Origin: Sphingobacterium tenebrionis
GTDB taxonomy: Bacteria; Bacteroidota; Bacteroidia; Sphingobacteriales; Sphingobacteriaceae
Direction: 5' to 3'
NCBI RefSeq assembly: GCF_037126265.1
Contig: NZ_JAYLLN010000002.1
Location: 111,313 to 175,312 of the forward strand
DNA length: 64,000 nt
Part shown: positions 26,898 to 36,077 of the stretch, in pieces
Numbering within the stretch: the stretch's first letter is position 1
Layout: each line of letters opens with the position of its first letter
Made by a program: the position numbers and the translations under genes
The notes under the pieces: model-generated
What the model saw: only the letters and a program-made list of their open reading frames with translations
Database searches by the model: none
What the model was told of the DNA's origin: nothing

Positions 26898-26934
26898 GTA
26901 AAAGAGCAACGGCCAACAATTTCTGTCGGCCGTT
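26898..26934 (-). terminator. Terminator at the end of the BCAA operon
   Basis: AACGGCC (26908-26914) pairs with GGCCGTT (26928-26934) across a 13-nt loop. On the minus strand it is followed by GCTCTTTTAC, a modest T-tract. It lies 33 bp past the ilvA stop. Confidence 0.6.
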
Positions 26935-26966
26935 ACATCCTATTATAGTGGAGGGTTAGTTGCTGT

Positions 26967-28220
26967 TTAAACGAGGTATTCGAACAATGTTTGGTCTTTA
27001 TTGACCTCGATAAAGTCGAATTTGTATTCCTTTAACCGTTCTATAAATGAAATATAATCATTTGGATTGTTTAATTCAATACCAATTAACGCTGGACCGC
27101 GTTCGCGTTCTGTTTTTTTGATGTATTCGAAACGGGTAATATCATCTTTCGGACCCAGCACTTCGGTAACCAAGAGGCGTAATGCTCCTGGCCGCTGCGG
27201 GAAGCGAACGATGAAGTAATGCTTGAAGCCCTCATATAGTAAAGACATCTCCTTGATCTCGCTCATGCGATCGATATCGTTGTTGCCACCAGAAATGATA
27301 CAAACAACTTTTTTACCTTTGATCTCCTCTTTATGGAATTCCAGCGCAGCAATGGAAAGTGCGCCTGCTGGTTCGGCAACTATAGCGTCTTTATTGTACA
27401 GTTGTAAAATTGTGGTACAGATCTTTCCTTCTGGAATGGACTTCACGCTATCCAACAATTGGGAACTGATATCGAAAGTCAGTTTGCCGATTTTCTTCAC
27501 GGCAGCACCATCCACAAATTTATTGATCTGGTCGAGTTCTACGGGTTCTCCTTGCTGCAAAGCAGCCTGCATGGATGCCGCACCTTCCGGTTCTACACCA
27601 TAACATTTGACCTGCGGAGCATGCTTCTTGAAGTAATAGCTTACCCCTGAGGATAGACCACCACCACCGATAGGGATGAATACCACATCCAGATCCGGAA
27701 GATCTTCTAAGATTTCCACAGCGACCGTTCCTTGGCCTTCAATGATCTTAAGGTCATCAAAAGGTGGGATAAAGGTCATGCAGTGTTCCTTGGCATAATC
27801 CAAAGCTGCTTTTTGGCAATCGTCGAAGGTATCACCGATCAGGACGATCTCAATATTGCCATTTCCCCACATTTCGGTCTGGGTAATTTTTTGGCGAGGT
27901 GTAGGCCCAGGCATGAAGATTACGCCTTTGATATCCAAACGTTTGCAGGATAAGGCTACGCCTTGGGCATGGTTTCCTGCACTGGCACAAACCACCCCAT
28001 TGGCTCTTTCTTCAGGAGAAAGGCTGGATATTTTGTTGAAAGCGCCCCTAAGTTTATAGGAACGAACGACCTGAAGGTCTTCTCTTTTAAGGTAAACTTC
28101 GGCACCGTACTTTTCAGAAAGATGATGGTTGTACTGCAGCGGCGTGCGCACAACCACATCTTTGATTCTTTCTTTTGCGGCTTGAGAGTCTAGGGTTAAG
28201 GTTGATAAATCCAAGCTCAT
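26967..28220 (-). CDS. ilvA: Threonine ammonia-lyase (threonine deaminase)
   Basis: It catalyses the PLP-dependent deamination of threonine to 2-oxobutanoate, the first step committed to isoleucine. The PLP lysine lies in SYKLRGAFNK (about residue 51). The glycine-rich phosphate loop is in IPIGGGGLSSG, and a further motif is SGGNND. After the catalytic domain (to about 325) there is one ACT-like regulatory domain (about 330-417, FIVRFPQRPGALRLL), which in this family gives isoleucine feedback. Its length of 417 residues matches the short single-ACT type. It is the last gene of the 12-gene operon, 7 bp after leuA. Regulation by isoleucine is inferred from the domain. Confidence 0.93.
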   Translation of the reverse strand: MSLDLSTLTLDSQAAKERIKDVVVRTPLQYNHHLSEKYGAEVYLKREDLQVVRSYKLRGAFNKISSLSPEERANGVVCASAGNHAQGVALSCKRLDIKGVIFMPGPTPRQKITQTEMWGNGNIEIVLIGDTFDDCQKAALDYAKEHCMTFIPPFDDLKIIEGQGTVAVEILEDLPDLDVVFIPIGGGGLSSGVSYYFKKHAPQVKCYGVEPEGAASMQAALQQGEPVELDQINKFVDGAAVKKIGKLTFDISSQLLDSVKSIPEGKICTTILQLYNKDAIVAEPAGALSIAALEFHKEEIKGKKVVCIISGGNNDIDRMSEIKEMSLLYEGFKHYFIVRFPQRPGALRLLVTEVLGPKDDITRFEYIKKTERERGPALIGIELNNPNDYISFIERLKEYKFDFIEVNKDQTLFEYLV

Positions 28221-28227
28221 CTAAATA

Positions 28228-29382
28228 TTATTTCACCAAGGTAAGCAGGTCTTCGTCGCAGATGTCTTTTTTAGCGTCTGCAAGGACCAGAAACCGTTGG
28301 TAGGTATCTGCTAAAGTATCTTTGTCCAAATGATAACCTAAGCGCTCTAAATGGTGTTTAAGCGCATGGCGACCAGAACGAGCAGTTAATATGATATCTG
28401 CTTCTTCCAAGCCCACATCTTCTGGACGGATGATCTCATAATTTTCACGGTGTTTCAAGAAACCATCCTGATGGATTCCGGAGCTATGTGCAAAAGCATT
28501 TCGGCCAACGATGGCTTTGTTCGGTTGCACCGGCATATTCATCATATCGCTCACCTTACGGGAAATGTAAGTGAACATTTTGCTGTCGATATTGGAACTT
28601 AAATTTCCAAACGAATGCTGATGTACCTTCAATATCATCGCTACTTCCTCCAAGGAGGTATTTCCTGCGCGTTCGCCAATACCGTTGATGGTACATTCTA
28701 CCTGGCGGGCTCCGTTTTGGATAGCGGCGATGGAATTTGCCGTTGCCAAGCCAAGGTCATTGTGGCAATGTGCCGATATGATGGCTTGGTCGATATTACT
28801 CACATGGTCTTTTAAGTACTTGATTTTAGCACCGTATTGGTCAGGCAAGCAATAGCCATTGGTATCTGGGATGTTGACTACTGTTGCGCCTGCGCCAATT
28901 ACCGCTTCGATCATCTTTGCCAAGAATTCCAAATCCGCACGGCCAGCATCCTCTGCATAAAACTCCACATCTTCCACATAGGATTTCGCATGTTTTACAG
29001 CAGCTACCGCACGTTCTAAAATTTCTTCCCTTGTGCTGTTGAATTTGTATTTGATGTGCATATCCGAAGAGCCAATACCTGTGTGGATACGTGGTCTTTT
29101 CGCATACTTAAGTGCATCAGCAGCCACATCGATATCATTCTTATTCGCACGGGTCAACGCACAGATGATCACATCGTTCACCGCTTTGGAAAGTTCCACT
29201 ACCGATTGGAAATCGCCGGGACTGGAAACAGGGAATCCTGCTTCGATAACATCTACGCCCAAGCGTTCTAAATCTTTCGCGATCTCGACTTTCTCGGGGG
29301 TTGTCAACTGACATCCTGGTACTTGTTCGCCATCACGTAAGGTCGTGTCGAAAATATATAAGTGATTAGGATCGTGTAACAT
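28228..29382 (-). CDS. leuA: 2-Isopropylmalate synthase (short form)
   Basis: It condenses acetyl-CoA with 2-oxoisovalerate, the first step of leucine synthesis. The HMGL-like TIM barrel shows the metal-binding TTLRDGEQVPG near residue 15 and the HxH ligands in SAHCHNDLGLATA. The linker subdomain RHALKHHLERLGY is at about 338. With 384 residues it lacks the C-terminal allosteric LeuA domain (about 130 residues) found in the roughly 520-residue enzymes. It could in principle be a related synthase of the same family, but the position between leuB and ilvA supports LeuA. Direct leucine inhibition through the usual domain is not expected. Confidence 0.9.
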   Translation of the reverse strand: MLHDPNHLYIFDTTLRDGEQVPGCQLTTPEKVEIAKDLERLGVDVIEAGFPVSSPGDFQSVVELSKAVNDVIICALTRANKNDIDVAADALKYAKRPRIHTGIGSSDMHIKYKFNSTREEILERAVAAVKHAKSYVEDVEFYAEDAGRADLEFLAKMIEAVIGAGATVVNIPDTNGYCLPDQYGAKIKYLKDHVSNIDQAIISAHCHNDLGLATANSIAAIQNGARQVECTINGIGERAGNTSLEEVAMILKVHQHSFGNLSSNIDSKMFTYISRKVSDMMNMPVQPNKAIVGRNAFAHSSGIHQDGFLKHRENYEIIRPEDVGLEEADIILTARSGRHALKHHLERLGYHLDKDTLADTYQRFLVLADAKKDICDEDLLTLVK

Positions 29383-29429
29383 ATCAATATCTATTTATGT
29401 TTATACCTTGGTTTATTCTTTTTCAAAAT

Positions 29430-30503
29430 TTACTTTAAAAATTCCAACACCTTGGCTCCCATTTCTTCGGTTCCCAAGATCTTGTCTGCAGCGGTTTCTG
29501 AATTGGCAATATCGCCTGTTCTCCAGCCTGCTTTCAATGTTTCCGAGACAGCATTGGTTACCGCTTTGGCCTCATCCTGCAATCCGAAAGCAATATCTAA
29601 CATCAAAGCAGCGGATAGGATAGAAGCTAATGGATTAGCTTTGTTCTGGCCGGCGATATCGTGGGCAGAGCCATGGATAGGTTCAAAAAAGCCAGTTCCA
29701 TCACCAATGGATGCAGATGCCAACATGCCCATCGAGCCTGCAATCTGCGAAGCCTCATCGGTTAGGATATCCCCAAAAAGATTAGCGGTCAGTACCACAT
29801 CGAATTTCTTCGGGTTTTTCACCAATTGCATGGCTGCATTATCAATGAACATATGTTCTGTTTCCACGTCAGGATATTCCTTGGCAATTTCCTGAACCAC
29901 TTCACGCCATAGACGTGACGTTTCCAATACATTCGCCTTATCTACGGAGCAGAGTTTTTTATTTCTTGTTCTTGCTGCATCGTACGCTTTGCGTGTGATC
30001 CGCTCTACTTCATAACGGTGGTAGTTCATCAGATCGGATGCGAAGGTATTATCCTCATTGCGTTTTTTCTCTCCGAAATAAACATCACCAGTTAATTCAC
30101 GGAAGAATAGGATATCCGTACCGCGCAAAACTTCCGGTTTTAGGCTGGAAGCATCCAAAAGTTCATCGAACAAAAGGATAGGACGAAGGTTGGCATACAA
30201 TCCGAGTTCTTTACGGATTTTCAAGAGACCTTGCTCTGGGCGTACCTTTGCGGAAGGATCATTATCGTATTTAGCATGTCCGATGGCACCAAAAAGGATG
30301 GCATCCGATGCTTTTGCTTTTTCTAATGTTTCATCGGGTAGGGGATTTCCGGTAGCTTCGATTGCCGTGTGGCCCATAATAGCCTCATCAAAAATAAATT
30401 CATGGTTATATTTTTCTGCAATACGGTTCAATACCTGTTTACCCCAAGTTGTAACTTCTTGTCCAATTCCATCACCTGGAATAATAAGAATGTTCTTCTT
30501 CAT
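29430..30503 (-). CDS. leuB: 3-Isopropylmalate dehydrogenase
   Basis: This 357-residue NAD-dependent decarboxylating dehydrogenase converts 3-isopropylmalate to 2-oxoisocaproate. Signatures include IIPGDGIGQEV at the N-terminus, LGLYANLRPI with the substrate-binding arginine, and FRELTGDVYFGEKK with its catalytic tyrosine. DNAAMQLVKNPKKFDV contributes a metal-binding aspartate, and NLFGDILTDEASQIAGS a further one. EPIHGSAHDIAGQNKANP is the cofactor site typical of IPMDH. The gene starts one base after the stop of the ABC-ATPase gene and is followed by leuA after 47 bp. Length and motifs are normal. Confidence 0.95.
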   Translation of the reverse strand: MKKNILIIPGDGIGQEVTTWGKQVLNRIAEKYNHEFIFDEAIMGHTAIEATGNPLPDETLEKAKASDAILFGAIGHAKYDNDPSAKVRPEQGLLKIRKELGLYANLRPILLFDELLDASSLKPEVLRGTDILFFRELTGDVYFGEKKRNEDNTFASDLMNYHRYEVERITRKAYDAARTRNKKLCSVDKANVLETSRLWREVVQEIAKEYPDVETEHMFIDNAAMQLVKNPKKFDVVLTANLFGDILTDEASQIAGSMGMLASASIGDGTGFFEPIHGSAHDIAGQNKANPLASILSAALMLDIAFGLQDEAKAVTNAVSETLKAGWRTGDIANSETAADKILGTEEMGAKVLEFLK

Positions 30504-30504
30504 G

Positions 30505-31917
30505 TTATTTTAAAACGTTTTCTATGTTATGTTCAATGGCTTTTACCTGGCCATGCGCTAATTCAATTTTATGGTCAATCCCTTTCGGTAGCTGACTCTC
30601 GTAGTGCCCCACGTAGATCAATGTTTTCCCATACTGGCATAATTCATCGACTACATCATTGAAGTATCTTGCCTGATTGTAATCTAATCCCTGGCAAGGT
30701 TCGTCCAGCACTAAAAGTGGCGGATTTTTAATGATGCTTCGCGCCAATAGGGCTAGGCGTTGTTTCCCCAAGGGAAGGCTGTGTAATAATTGATCTTTAT
30801 ATTCCGTAAGATCAAAAAAGTTCATCAGTTCTTCGATCTGTTTCTTCTCCTGGAATTTGACATCGATAAACCAACCGATACTATCGTAGAAGCCTGATGC
30901 CAAGGTATGCCACACGGTGGCTTGTTGATCGAAATACCAATGCATTTCGGGAGATATCATCCCTATTTTTTCCTTGATATCCCAAATGCTCTCACCCGAG
31001 CCTCTTTTCTTTCCGAACAAGGTGATATCCAATCCGTAGGATTGTGGATGATCCCCATTTATTAAGCTGAGCAAGGTGGACTTTCCAGAACCATTCGCCC
31101 CTTGAAGCAACCAGCGTTCGCCCACTTTCACTTCCCAATCAATGCCCTTCAGCACCTCTTTTTCACCATACTTGATGTGTACATCCTTTAATTGGAACAT
31201 GTACTCATGATCTGTATGTGGGATGACCTTGAGAAATTCCGGGATGTTTTTTTGCTGCCGTACAGCATCCTGGATCAATGCATCCTGTGTTTCTTCCCGA
31301 ACAAGTTTCCCTTCTACAATATGCGCATAGCTATTGATGGAATTCGGAACTTGCTCATCGTTTGTGATCAGTATGAGCTGGACACCTTCTGTTGCCAGTT
31401 CATCCAACCATTCGTTCAATACCTTTCTGGACTGTTTATCCAAGCCGGTATAAGGCTCATCAATGATCAATAAGGTTGGTTTTAACCATAATCCCTTGAT
31501 CAATTGCAGTTTTTTATGTTCACCACTCGAAAGTTCGATCAATTGGGAATCCAACATCTCCTCATAGCCAAAGGCCTGCAGTTTATGTTGGATATCCCGA
31601 ATGTCTAATCCTTCTTTCTGGGCATAATGTGTTAGTTCTGCTCGAACTGTCAGGGTATCTTTTCCTTGGTGGCGGTTATACCGCTGCTGATAGTAAAAGT
31701 TTCTATCGCCTTCTAAATTGGTAAATTGATACCAGTTGGCGATGTAAACTGCATCATGATGTGCAGCAAGGTATTTGCCCAAAGAAGTTTTACCAGACCC
31801 ACTTTTTCCGCCTAAAACATAGTGTTCGTTTGGATATATGGTCCATGAAAGGTCTTTCCATATACTTTTCCCGGCATAGGCCAGGTTTAAACGATCAATA
31901 TGGATGCTTTTCGGCAT
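30505..31917 (-). CDS. Tandem ABC ATPase (ModF/PhrA-like), embedded in the leu genes
   Basis: This 470-residue soluble protein has two ABC nucleotide-binding domains and no membrane segment. Domain 1 has Walker A GGKSGSGKTS, signature LSSGEHKKL and Walker B LLIIDEPYTGLD. Domain 2 has Walker A QGANGSGKST, a degenerate signature SLPLGKQRL and Walker B LLVLDEPCQGLD. The architecture resembles ModF/PhrA-type proteins, whose role is poorly defined; a translation-related ABC-F role is less likely because the inter-domain linker is short. Its ATG overlaps the leuD stop (TAATG), and its stop is one base before leuB, so it is translated as part of the leu operon. A role in leucine synthesis is not known. 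Confidence 0.85.
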   Translation of the reverse strand: MPKSIHIDRLNLAYAGKSIWKDLSWTIYPNEHYVLGGKSGSGKTSLGKYLAAHHDAVYIANWYQFTNLEGDRNFYYQQRYNRHQGKDTLTVRAELTHYAQKEGLDIRDIQHKLQAFGYEEMLDSQLIELSSGEHKKLQLIKGLWLKPTLLIIDEPYTGLDKQSRKVLNEWLDELATEGVQLILITNDEQVPNSINSYAHIVEGKLVREETQDALIQDAVRQQKNIPEFLKVIPHTDHEYMFQLKDVHIKYGEKEVLKGIDWEVKVGERWLLQGANGSGKSTLLSLINGDHPQSYGLDITLFGKKRGSGESIWDIKEKIGMISPEMHWYFDQQATVWHTLASGFYDSIGWFIDVKFQEKKQIEELMNFFDLTEYKDQLLHSLPLGKQRLALLARSIIKNPPLLVLDEPCQGLDYNQARYFNDVVDELCQYGKTLIYVGHYESQLPKGIDHKIELAHGQVKAIEHNIENVLK

Positions 31918-32501
31918 TATCTGTTTTGTTCAAAAGCTTCGATTTCCGCTTTATGGCTCAAGATGAAATCAATATCATCATATCCATTGATCAAACAGGA
32001 TTTCTTGTATGGGTTGATTTCAAACGCATAGGATTCTCCTGTCTCTGCAATTTTGATAGTCTGATTTTCAAGATCTACCTCAATCGCCGTTTCCGGATTT
32101 TCGAATACCTTCTCGAAGATCTTCTCCAAGAAATCTTCAGGCACCGTAATAGGCAACACCCCATTATTCAAGGCATTCCCTTTGAAGATATCGGCGAAGA
32201 AGGAACTCACCACCACATCAAAACCATAGTCCTGAATTGCCCAAGCCGCATGTTCGCGGGAGGATCCACAACCAAAGTTTTTACCGGCTACCAGGATTTT
32301 TCCTTGGTAGGTCGGGTCATTCATTACGAAATCGGCTTTAGGTTGGTCATTGCTGTCGAATCTCCAATCACGGAACAGGTTATTACCGAATCCTTCACGG
32401 GTGGTAGCCTTCAAGAAACGAGCTGGAATGATCTGATCGGTATCTATATTCTCTATCGGTAGAGGAACCACCGTAGAATTTAATTTTTCAAATTTTTTCA
32501 T
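31917..32501 (-). CDS. leuD: 3-Isopropylmalate dehydratase small subunit
   Basis: This 194-residue subunit of isopropylmalate isomerase pairs with LeuC and provides the swivel domain. Family signatures are VPLPIENIDTDQIIPARFL at the N-terminus and VAGKNFGCGSSREHAAWAI (about 70-88), the substrate-binding loop. Its length is normal. It lies 19 bp downstream of leuC. Its stop codon overlaps the start of the ABC ATPase by one base, a typical translational-coupling signal. Confidence 0.95.
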   Translation of the reverse strand: MKKFEKLNSTVVPLPIENIDTDQIIPARFLKATTREGFGNNLFRDWRFDSNDQPKADFVMNDPTYQGKILVAGKNFGCGSSREHAAWAIQDYGFDVVVSSFFADIFKGNALNNGVLPITVPEDFLEKIFEKVFENPETAIEVDLENQTIKIAETGESYAFEINPYKKSCLINGYDDIDFILSHKAEIEAFEQNR

Positions 32502-32520
32502 GCTTGATTACAATTTCTGC

Positions 32521-33918
32521 TTACACCAATTCCCTTACATCCACTATTTTTCCGGTTACTGCAGCAGCGGCAGCAGTCAACGGGCTTACTAACATGGTTC
32601 TTGCATTCGGCCCCTGTCTACCTTCGAAATTCCTGTTAGAAGTAGAAACACAGTATTTACCTGCAGGGATCTTATCCTCGTTCATACCTAGGCATGCCGA
32701 ACATCCAGGTTCGCGAAGCATGAATCCCGCCTCTTCGAACACCTTATCGATACCCTCTTGTTTGGCTTGGGCTTCAACCTGTTTTGATCCAGGAACGATC
32801 CATACTTCCACATTATCTGCTTTCTGCTTCCCTTTTACAAAGGCAGCAACCTGACGTAGATCCTCAATGCGGGAGTTTGTACAGCTACCGATGAACACAT
32901 AATCCACCGGTTTGCCCAAAACGCCTTCACCATCATGGAAACCCATGTAGTCCAATGCTTTTTGGTAAGATGGTCTTTCGTTCTCTGGTTGGGATTCCGT
33001 TGTTGGGATTTCCTCCGTAATACCGATTCCCATACCTGGGTTGGTACCATAAGTAATCATGGGCTGGATATCCGCAGCATCAAAGGTCAATACCTCATCG
33101 AAAACAGCATCCTCATCCGAGTATAGCGTTTTCCAATAGGCCAATGCCTGATCCCATTGCTCACCTTTTGGTGCGAACTCACGACCTTCGATATAATCAA
33201 AAGTGGTTTGATCCGGTGCGATCAATCCACCACGAGCACCCATTTCGATACTCATATTACAGATGGTCATACGACCTTCCATACTCAAGGAGCGGATCGC
33301 AGATCCTGCGTATTCCACAAAATAACCGGTACCTCCGGCTGCTGATATCTTGGAGATGATGTACAGGATGATGTCTTTTGCACCGACACCATTGCCTAAT
33401 TCACCGTTCACTTCAATTTTCATCGTCTTTGGTTTTTGCTGCAATAAACATTGCGTCGCAAATACCTGCTCTACCTGAGAGGTTCCGATTCCGAAGGCGA
33501 TAGCGCCAAAGGCACCATGGGTAGAGGTATGGCTATCGCCACATACCATCGTTTTTCCGGGAAGGGTGATACCCAATTCTGGACCGATCACATGGACAAT
33601 ACCTTGGTAAGGATGCCCCAAACCGTATAGTTCAATTCCGAATTCCTTGCAGTTTTTGGTCAACATATCTACTTGGTAGCGGGATAGTTCCTCTTGAATC
33701 GGAAGGTGTTGGTTTAATGTGGGCACGTTATGGTCGGCAGTAGCTACCGTTTGTTGCGGGCGGAACACGGGAAGTCCGCGCTTACGTAATCCATCAAATG
33801 CTTGTGGGGAAGTCACTTCGTGGATCAAGTGGGTGTCGATATATAACATATCTGGAAACCCTTCTTGACGCTTGACGACGTGTGCATCCCAAATTTTTTC
33901 TACTAATGTTTTTCCCAT
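32521..33918 (-). CDS. leuC: 3-Isopropylmalate dehydratase large subunit
   Basis: This 465-residue [4Fe-4S] aconitase-family subunit isomerises 2- to 3-isopropylmalate with LeuD. Cluster ligands are visible in FIGSCTNSRIEDL (Cys at about 345) and EPGCSACLGMN (two Cys at about 405-408). HTSTHGAFGAIAFGIGTS is the typical substrate-region motif. It is the first leu gene after ilvC, with a 95-bp gap that contains a large palindrome. Length and motifs are normal. Confidence 0.95.
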   Translation of the reverse strand: MGKTLVEKIWDAHVVKRQEGFPDMLYIDTHLIHEVTSPQAFDGLRKRGLPVFRPQQTVATADHNVPTLNQHLPIQEELSRYQVDMLTKNCKEFGIELYGLGHPYQGIVHVIGPELGITLPGKTMVCGDSHTSTHGAFGAIAFGIGTSQVEQVFATQCLLQQKPKTMKIEVNGELGNGVGAKDIILYIISKISAAGGTGYFVEYAGSAIRSLSMEGRMTICNMSIEMGARGGLIAPDQTTFDYIEGREFAPKGEQWDQALAYWKTLYSDEDAVFDEVLTFDAADIQPMITYGTNPGMGIGITEEIPTTESQPENERPSYQKALDYMGFHDGEGVLGKPVDYVFIGSCTNSRIEDLRQVAAFVKGKQKADNVEVWIVPGSKQVEAQAKQEGIDKVFEEAGFMLREPGCSACLGMNEDKIPAGKYCVSTSNRNFEGRQGPNARTMLVSPLTAAAAAVTGKIVDVRELV

Positions 33919-33950
33919 TTCTCTCTATTACTTGGTTGGTTTGATAATTC

Positions 33951-33988
33951 AAAGGGGTAAAATTATGATTATCATAATTTTACCCTTT
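33951..33988 (-). promoter_or_regulatory. 18-bp palindrome between ilvC and leuC
   Basis: AAAGGG(G)TAAAATTATGAT and ATCATAATTTTACCCTTT form an 18-bp stem with a single bulged G and a one-base centre. No T-run follows on the minus strand, so it is not a typical terminator. It may be a protein-binding site, an RNA-processing hairpin or an mRNA stabiliser that separates the ilv and leu halves of the operon. Confidence 0.6.
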
Positions 33989-34013
33989 AAACCATCTACT
34001 AATTTACGAAAAA

Positions 34014-35495
34014 TTAAACAGTTTTGATAGCTTTCATCGCTGTCATTGCTTTACGCAATTTTCTACCTACCACTTCTACCTCGTGATTGCGTAGTTTTTC
34101 GTTAATCTGTACCAACTTAATATTGTCTACCGACCCATCTTTTCCTTCATTGTAGTTCTTTCCAACCACATCAGTATCAATCTTTTTCATGAAATCTGCC
34201 AACAAGGGTTTACATGCCTGATCGAACAAGTAACAACCATATTCTGCCGTATCTGAAATCACGCGATTCATCTCAAATAATTTTTTACGAGCGATGGTAT
34301 TGGCGATCAAAGGTGTTTCGTGTAGCGACTCATAGTAAGCAGATTCTGGTTTGATTCCTGCTTGAACCATGGTTTCGAACGCTAATTCTACCCCTGCACG
34401 GATAAATGCCGACATCAATACGTAATTATCAAAATATTCCTGTTCGTCGATCTTAACATCGCCTGCCGGTGTTTTTTCGAATGCGGTTTCACCGGTCTCT
34501 GCACGCCATTTCAATAGGTTGGCATCGCCATTTGCCCAGTCTTCCATCATGGTCTTGCTGAAATGCCCAGACATGATATCATCTTGGTGTTTCTGGAACA
34601 AAGGACGCATGATATCCTTCAATTCTTCAGAAAGTTCAAATGCCTTAACCTTTGCAGGGTTGCTCAAACGATCCATCATACCACTTACACCACCGTGTTT
34701 CAAGGCTTCGGTAATTACTTCCACACCGTATTGTACCAATTTCGATGCATAGCCTGGGTCGATTCCTTTTTCCACCATTTTGTCGAAAGAAAGGATCGAG
34801 CCTGTTTGCAACAATCCACATAGGATAGTTTGCTCGCCCATCAAATCCGATTTAACTTCGGCTACGAAAGATGATTTTAGGACACCTGCGCGGTGACCGC
34901 CAGTTCCTACACAGTAAGCTTTCGCTTCTGGCCAACCTTTTTCCTGCGGGTCGTTTTCTGGGTGTACAGCGATCAAGGTCGGGACACCAAATCCTCTTAG
35001 GTATTCTGCACGAACCTCTGAACCTGGACATTTAGGAGCCACCATGATCACCGTAATATCCGGACGGATCTGCATGCCTTCCTCCACAATGTTGAATCCA
35101 TGAGAGTAGGATAGGGTAGCGCCTTGTTTCATCAAAGGCATTACGGCATTGATAACCGATGTATGTTGTTTATCTGGTGTCAGGTTGATCACCAAATCCG
35201 CTGTAGGGATCAATTCTTCGTAGGTACCTACGTTGAAATTGTTGTCCGTAGCGTTTTTCCAAGAATCTCTTTTTTGTTCAATAGCTTCTTTACGTAAAGC
35301 ATAGGATACATCCAAGCCACTATCTCTCAAGTTCAAACCTTGGTTCAAACCCTGTGCACCACAGCCTACGATTACGATTTTTTTACCTTTTAAAGCTTCT
35401 ACGCCATCAGCAAATTCCGCTGAGTCCATGAATTCTGCAATTCCCAACTGGTTCAATTGCTCTCTAATCGGTAAGGTGTTGAAATAATTTGCCAT
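34014..35495 (-). CDS. ilvC: Ketol-acid reductoisomerase (class II)
   Basis: It converts acetolactate/acetohydroxybutyrate to the dihydroxy acids using NADPH and Mg2+. With 493 residues it is the long class II form with a duplicated knotted domain, like the E. coli enzyme. The Rossmann loop is VGCGAQGLNQGLNLRDSG (about 44-61), and the following Arg and Lys (YALRKEAIEQKR) favour NADPH. Metal ligands lie in LMGEQTILCG and in the second-domain EFVFE-like helices (ELAFETMVQAG). It lies 41 bp after the DinB-like gene and 95 bp before leuC. Confidence 0.95.
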   Translation of the reverse strand: MANYFNTLPIREQLNQLGIAEFMDSAEFADGVEALKGKKIVIVGCGAQGLNQGLNLRDSGLDVSYALRKEAIEQKRDSWKNATDNNFNVGTYEELIPTADLVINLTPDKQHTSVINAVMPLMKQGATLSYSHGFNIVEEGMQIRPDITVIMVAPKCPGSEVRAEYLRGFGVPTLIAVHPENDPQEKGWPEAKAYCVGTGGHRAGVLKSSFVAEVKSDLMGEQTILCGLLQTGSILSFDKMVEKGIDPGYASKLVQYGVEVITEALKHGGVSGMMDRLSNPAKVKAFELSEELKDIMRPLFQKHQDDIMSGHFSKTMMEDWANGDANLLKWRAETGETAFEKTPAGDVKIDEQEYFDNYVLMSAFIRAGVELAFETMVQAGIKPESAYYESLHETPLIANTIARKKLFEMNRVISDTAEYGCYLFDQACKPLLADFMKKIDTDVVGKNYNEGKDGSVDNIKLVQINEKLRNHEVEVVGRKLRKAMTAMKAIKTV

Positions 35496-35536
35496 TATCT
35501 TCCTGTTTTTAAAATATTTTTCTTTTCAGAATTATG

Positions 35537-36010
35537 TTAGTTATTGATGTTGATTATGCGTTTCTGTGCGACGGCATAGCCGAAGTGAAGGTTATCATGT
35601 CCGGCCGTCGTTGTTAAAACGTCTTCGATGCTATTCAGCGTAGCGAAGTAGGTACCTGTTTCATAGGGCGTGATGATATCAAATAGCCCCGCTTTGTAGT
35701 CGATTTCAATAGCCTCGATGCTTTCTATCGCTATTCTTTTCAGCTCCTCTACCTCTTCAGGCTTTACGGTATAGGCCGGTTTTGTGCCTTTGGTATAAGA
35801 ATCTACATACTTTACCCAATTGACCCCTTCGCGGATACCTGTACGCGTATAGACCAAGGTCTGTGTGCTTACGACGATATGTCCAAAGTTCCAGATGATA
35901 TTATTGTTGAAGCCTTCTGGGATTTCGTTTAACTGCTCGTTGGATAATCCATCGATCAATTTGATGAAAGCCAAACGACTGTCTTTTATGAATTTGAAAA
36001 CATGTTCCAT
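35537..36010 (-). CDS. DinB-family protein inside the ilv operon
   Basis: This 157-residue four-helix-bundle protein is of the DinB/YfiT superfamily. The three metal-binding histidines are apparent: one in NFGHIVVST (about 43) and two in GHDNLHFGYA (about 138 and 142). The family includes putative metal-dependent thiol S-transferases, and the name does not imply DNA repair. It sits between ilvN (67 bp upstream) and ilvC (41 bp downstream) on the same strand and must share their transcript unless an internal promoter exists. The upstream gap contains a 16-bp direct repeat (ACCTAATGAATTAATA and one variant). Its function in this operon is unknown. Confidence 0.85.
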   Translation of the reverse strand: MEHVFKFIKDSRLAFIKLIDGLSNEQLNEIPEGFNNNIIWNFGHIVVSTQTLVYTRTGIREGVNWVKYVDSYTKGTKPAYTVKPEEVEELKRIAIESIEAIEIDYKAGLFDIITPYETGTYFATLNSIEDVLTTTAGHDNLHFGYAVAQKRIININN

Positions 36011-36077
36011 TTTTGTTTTTTTTAACCTAATGAATTAATAACCTGATGAATTAATCTGTTGTCTCCTTAAAAGAGTT

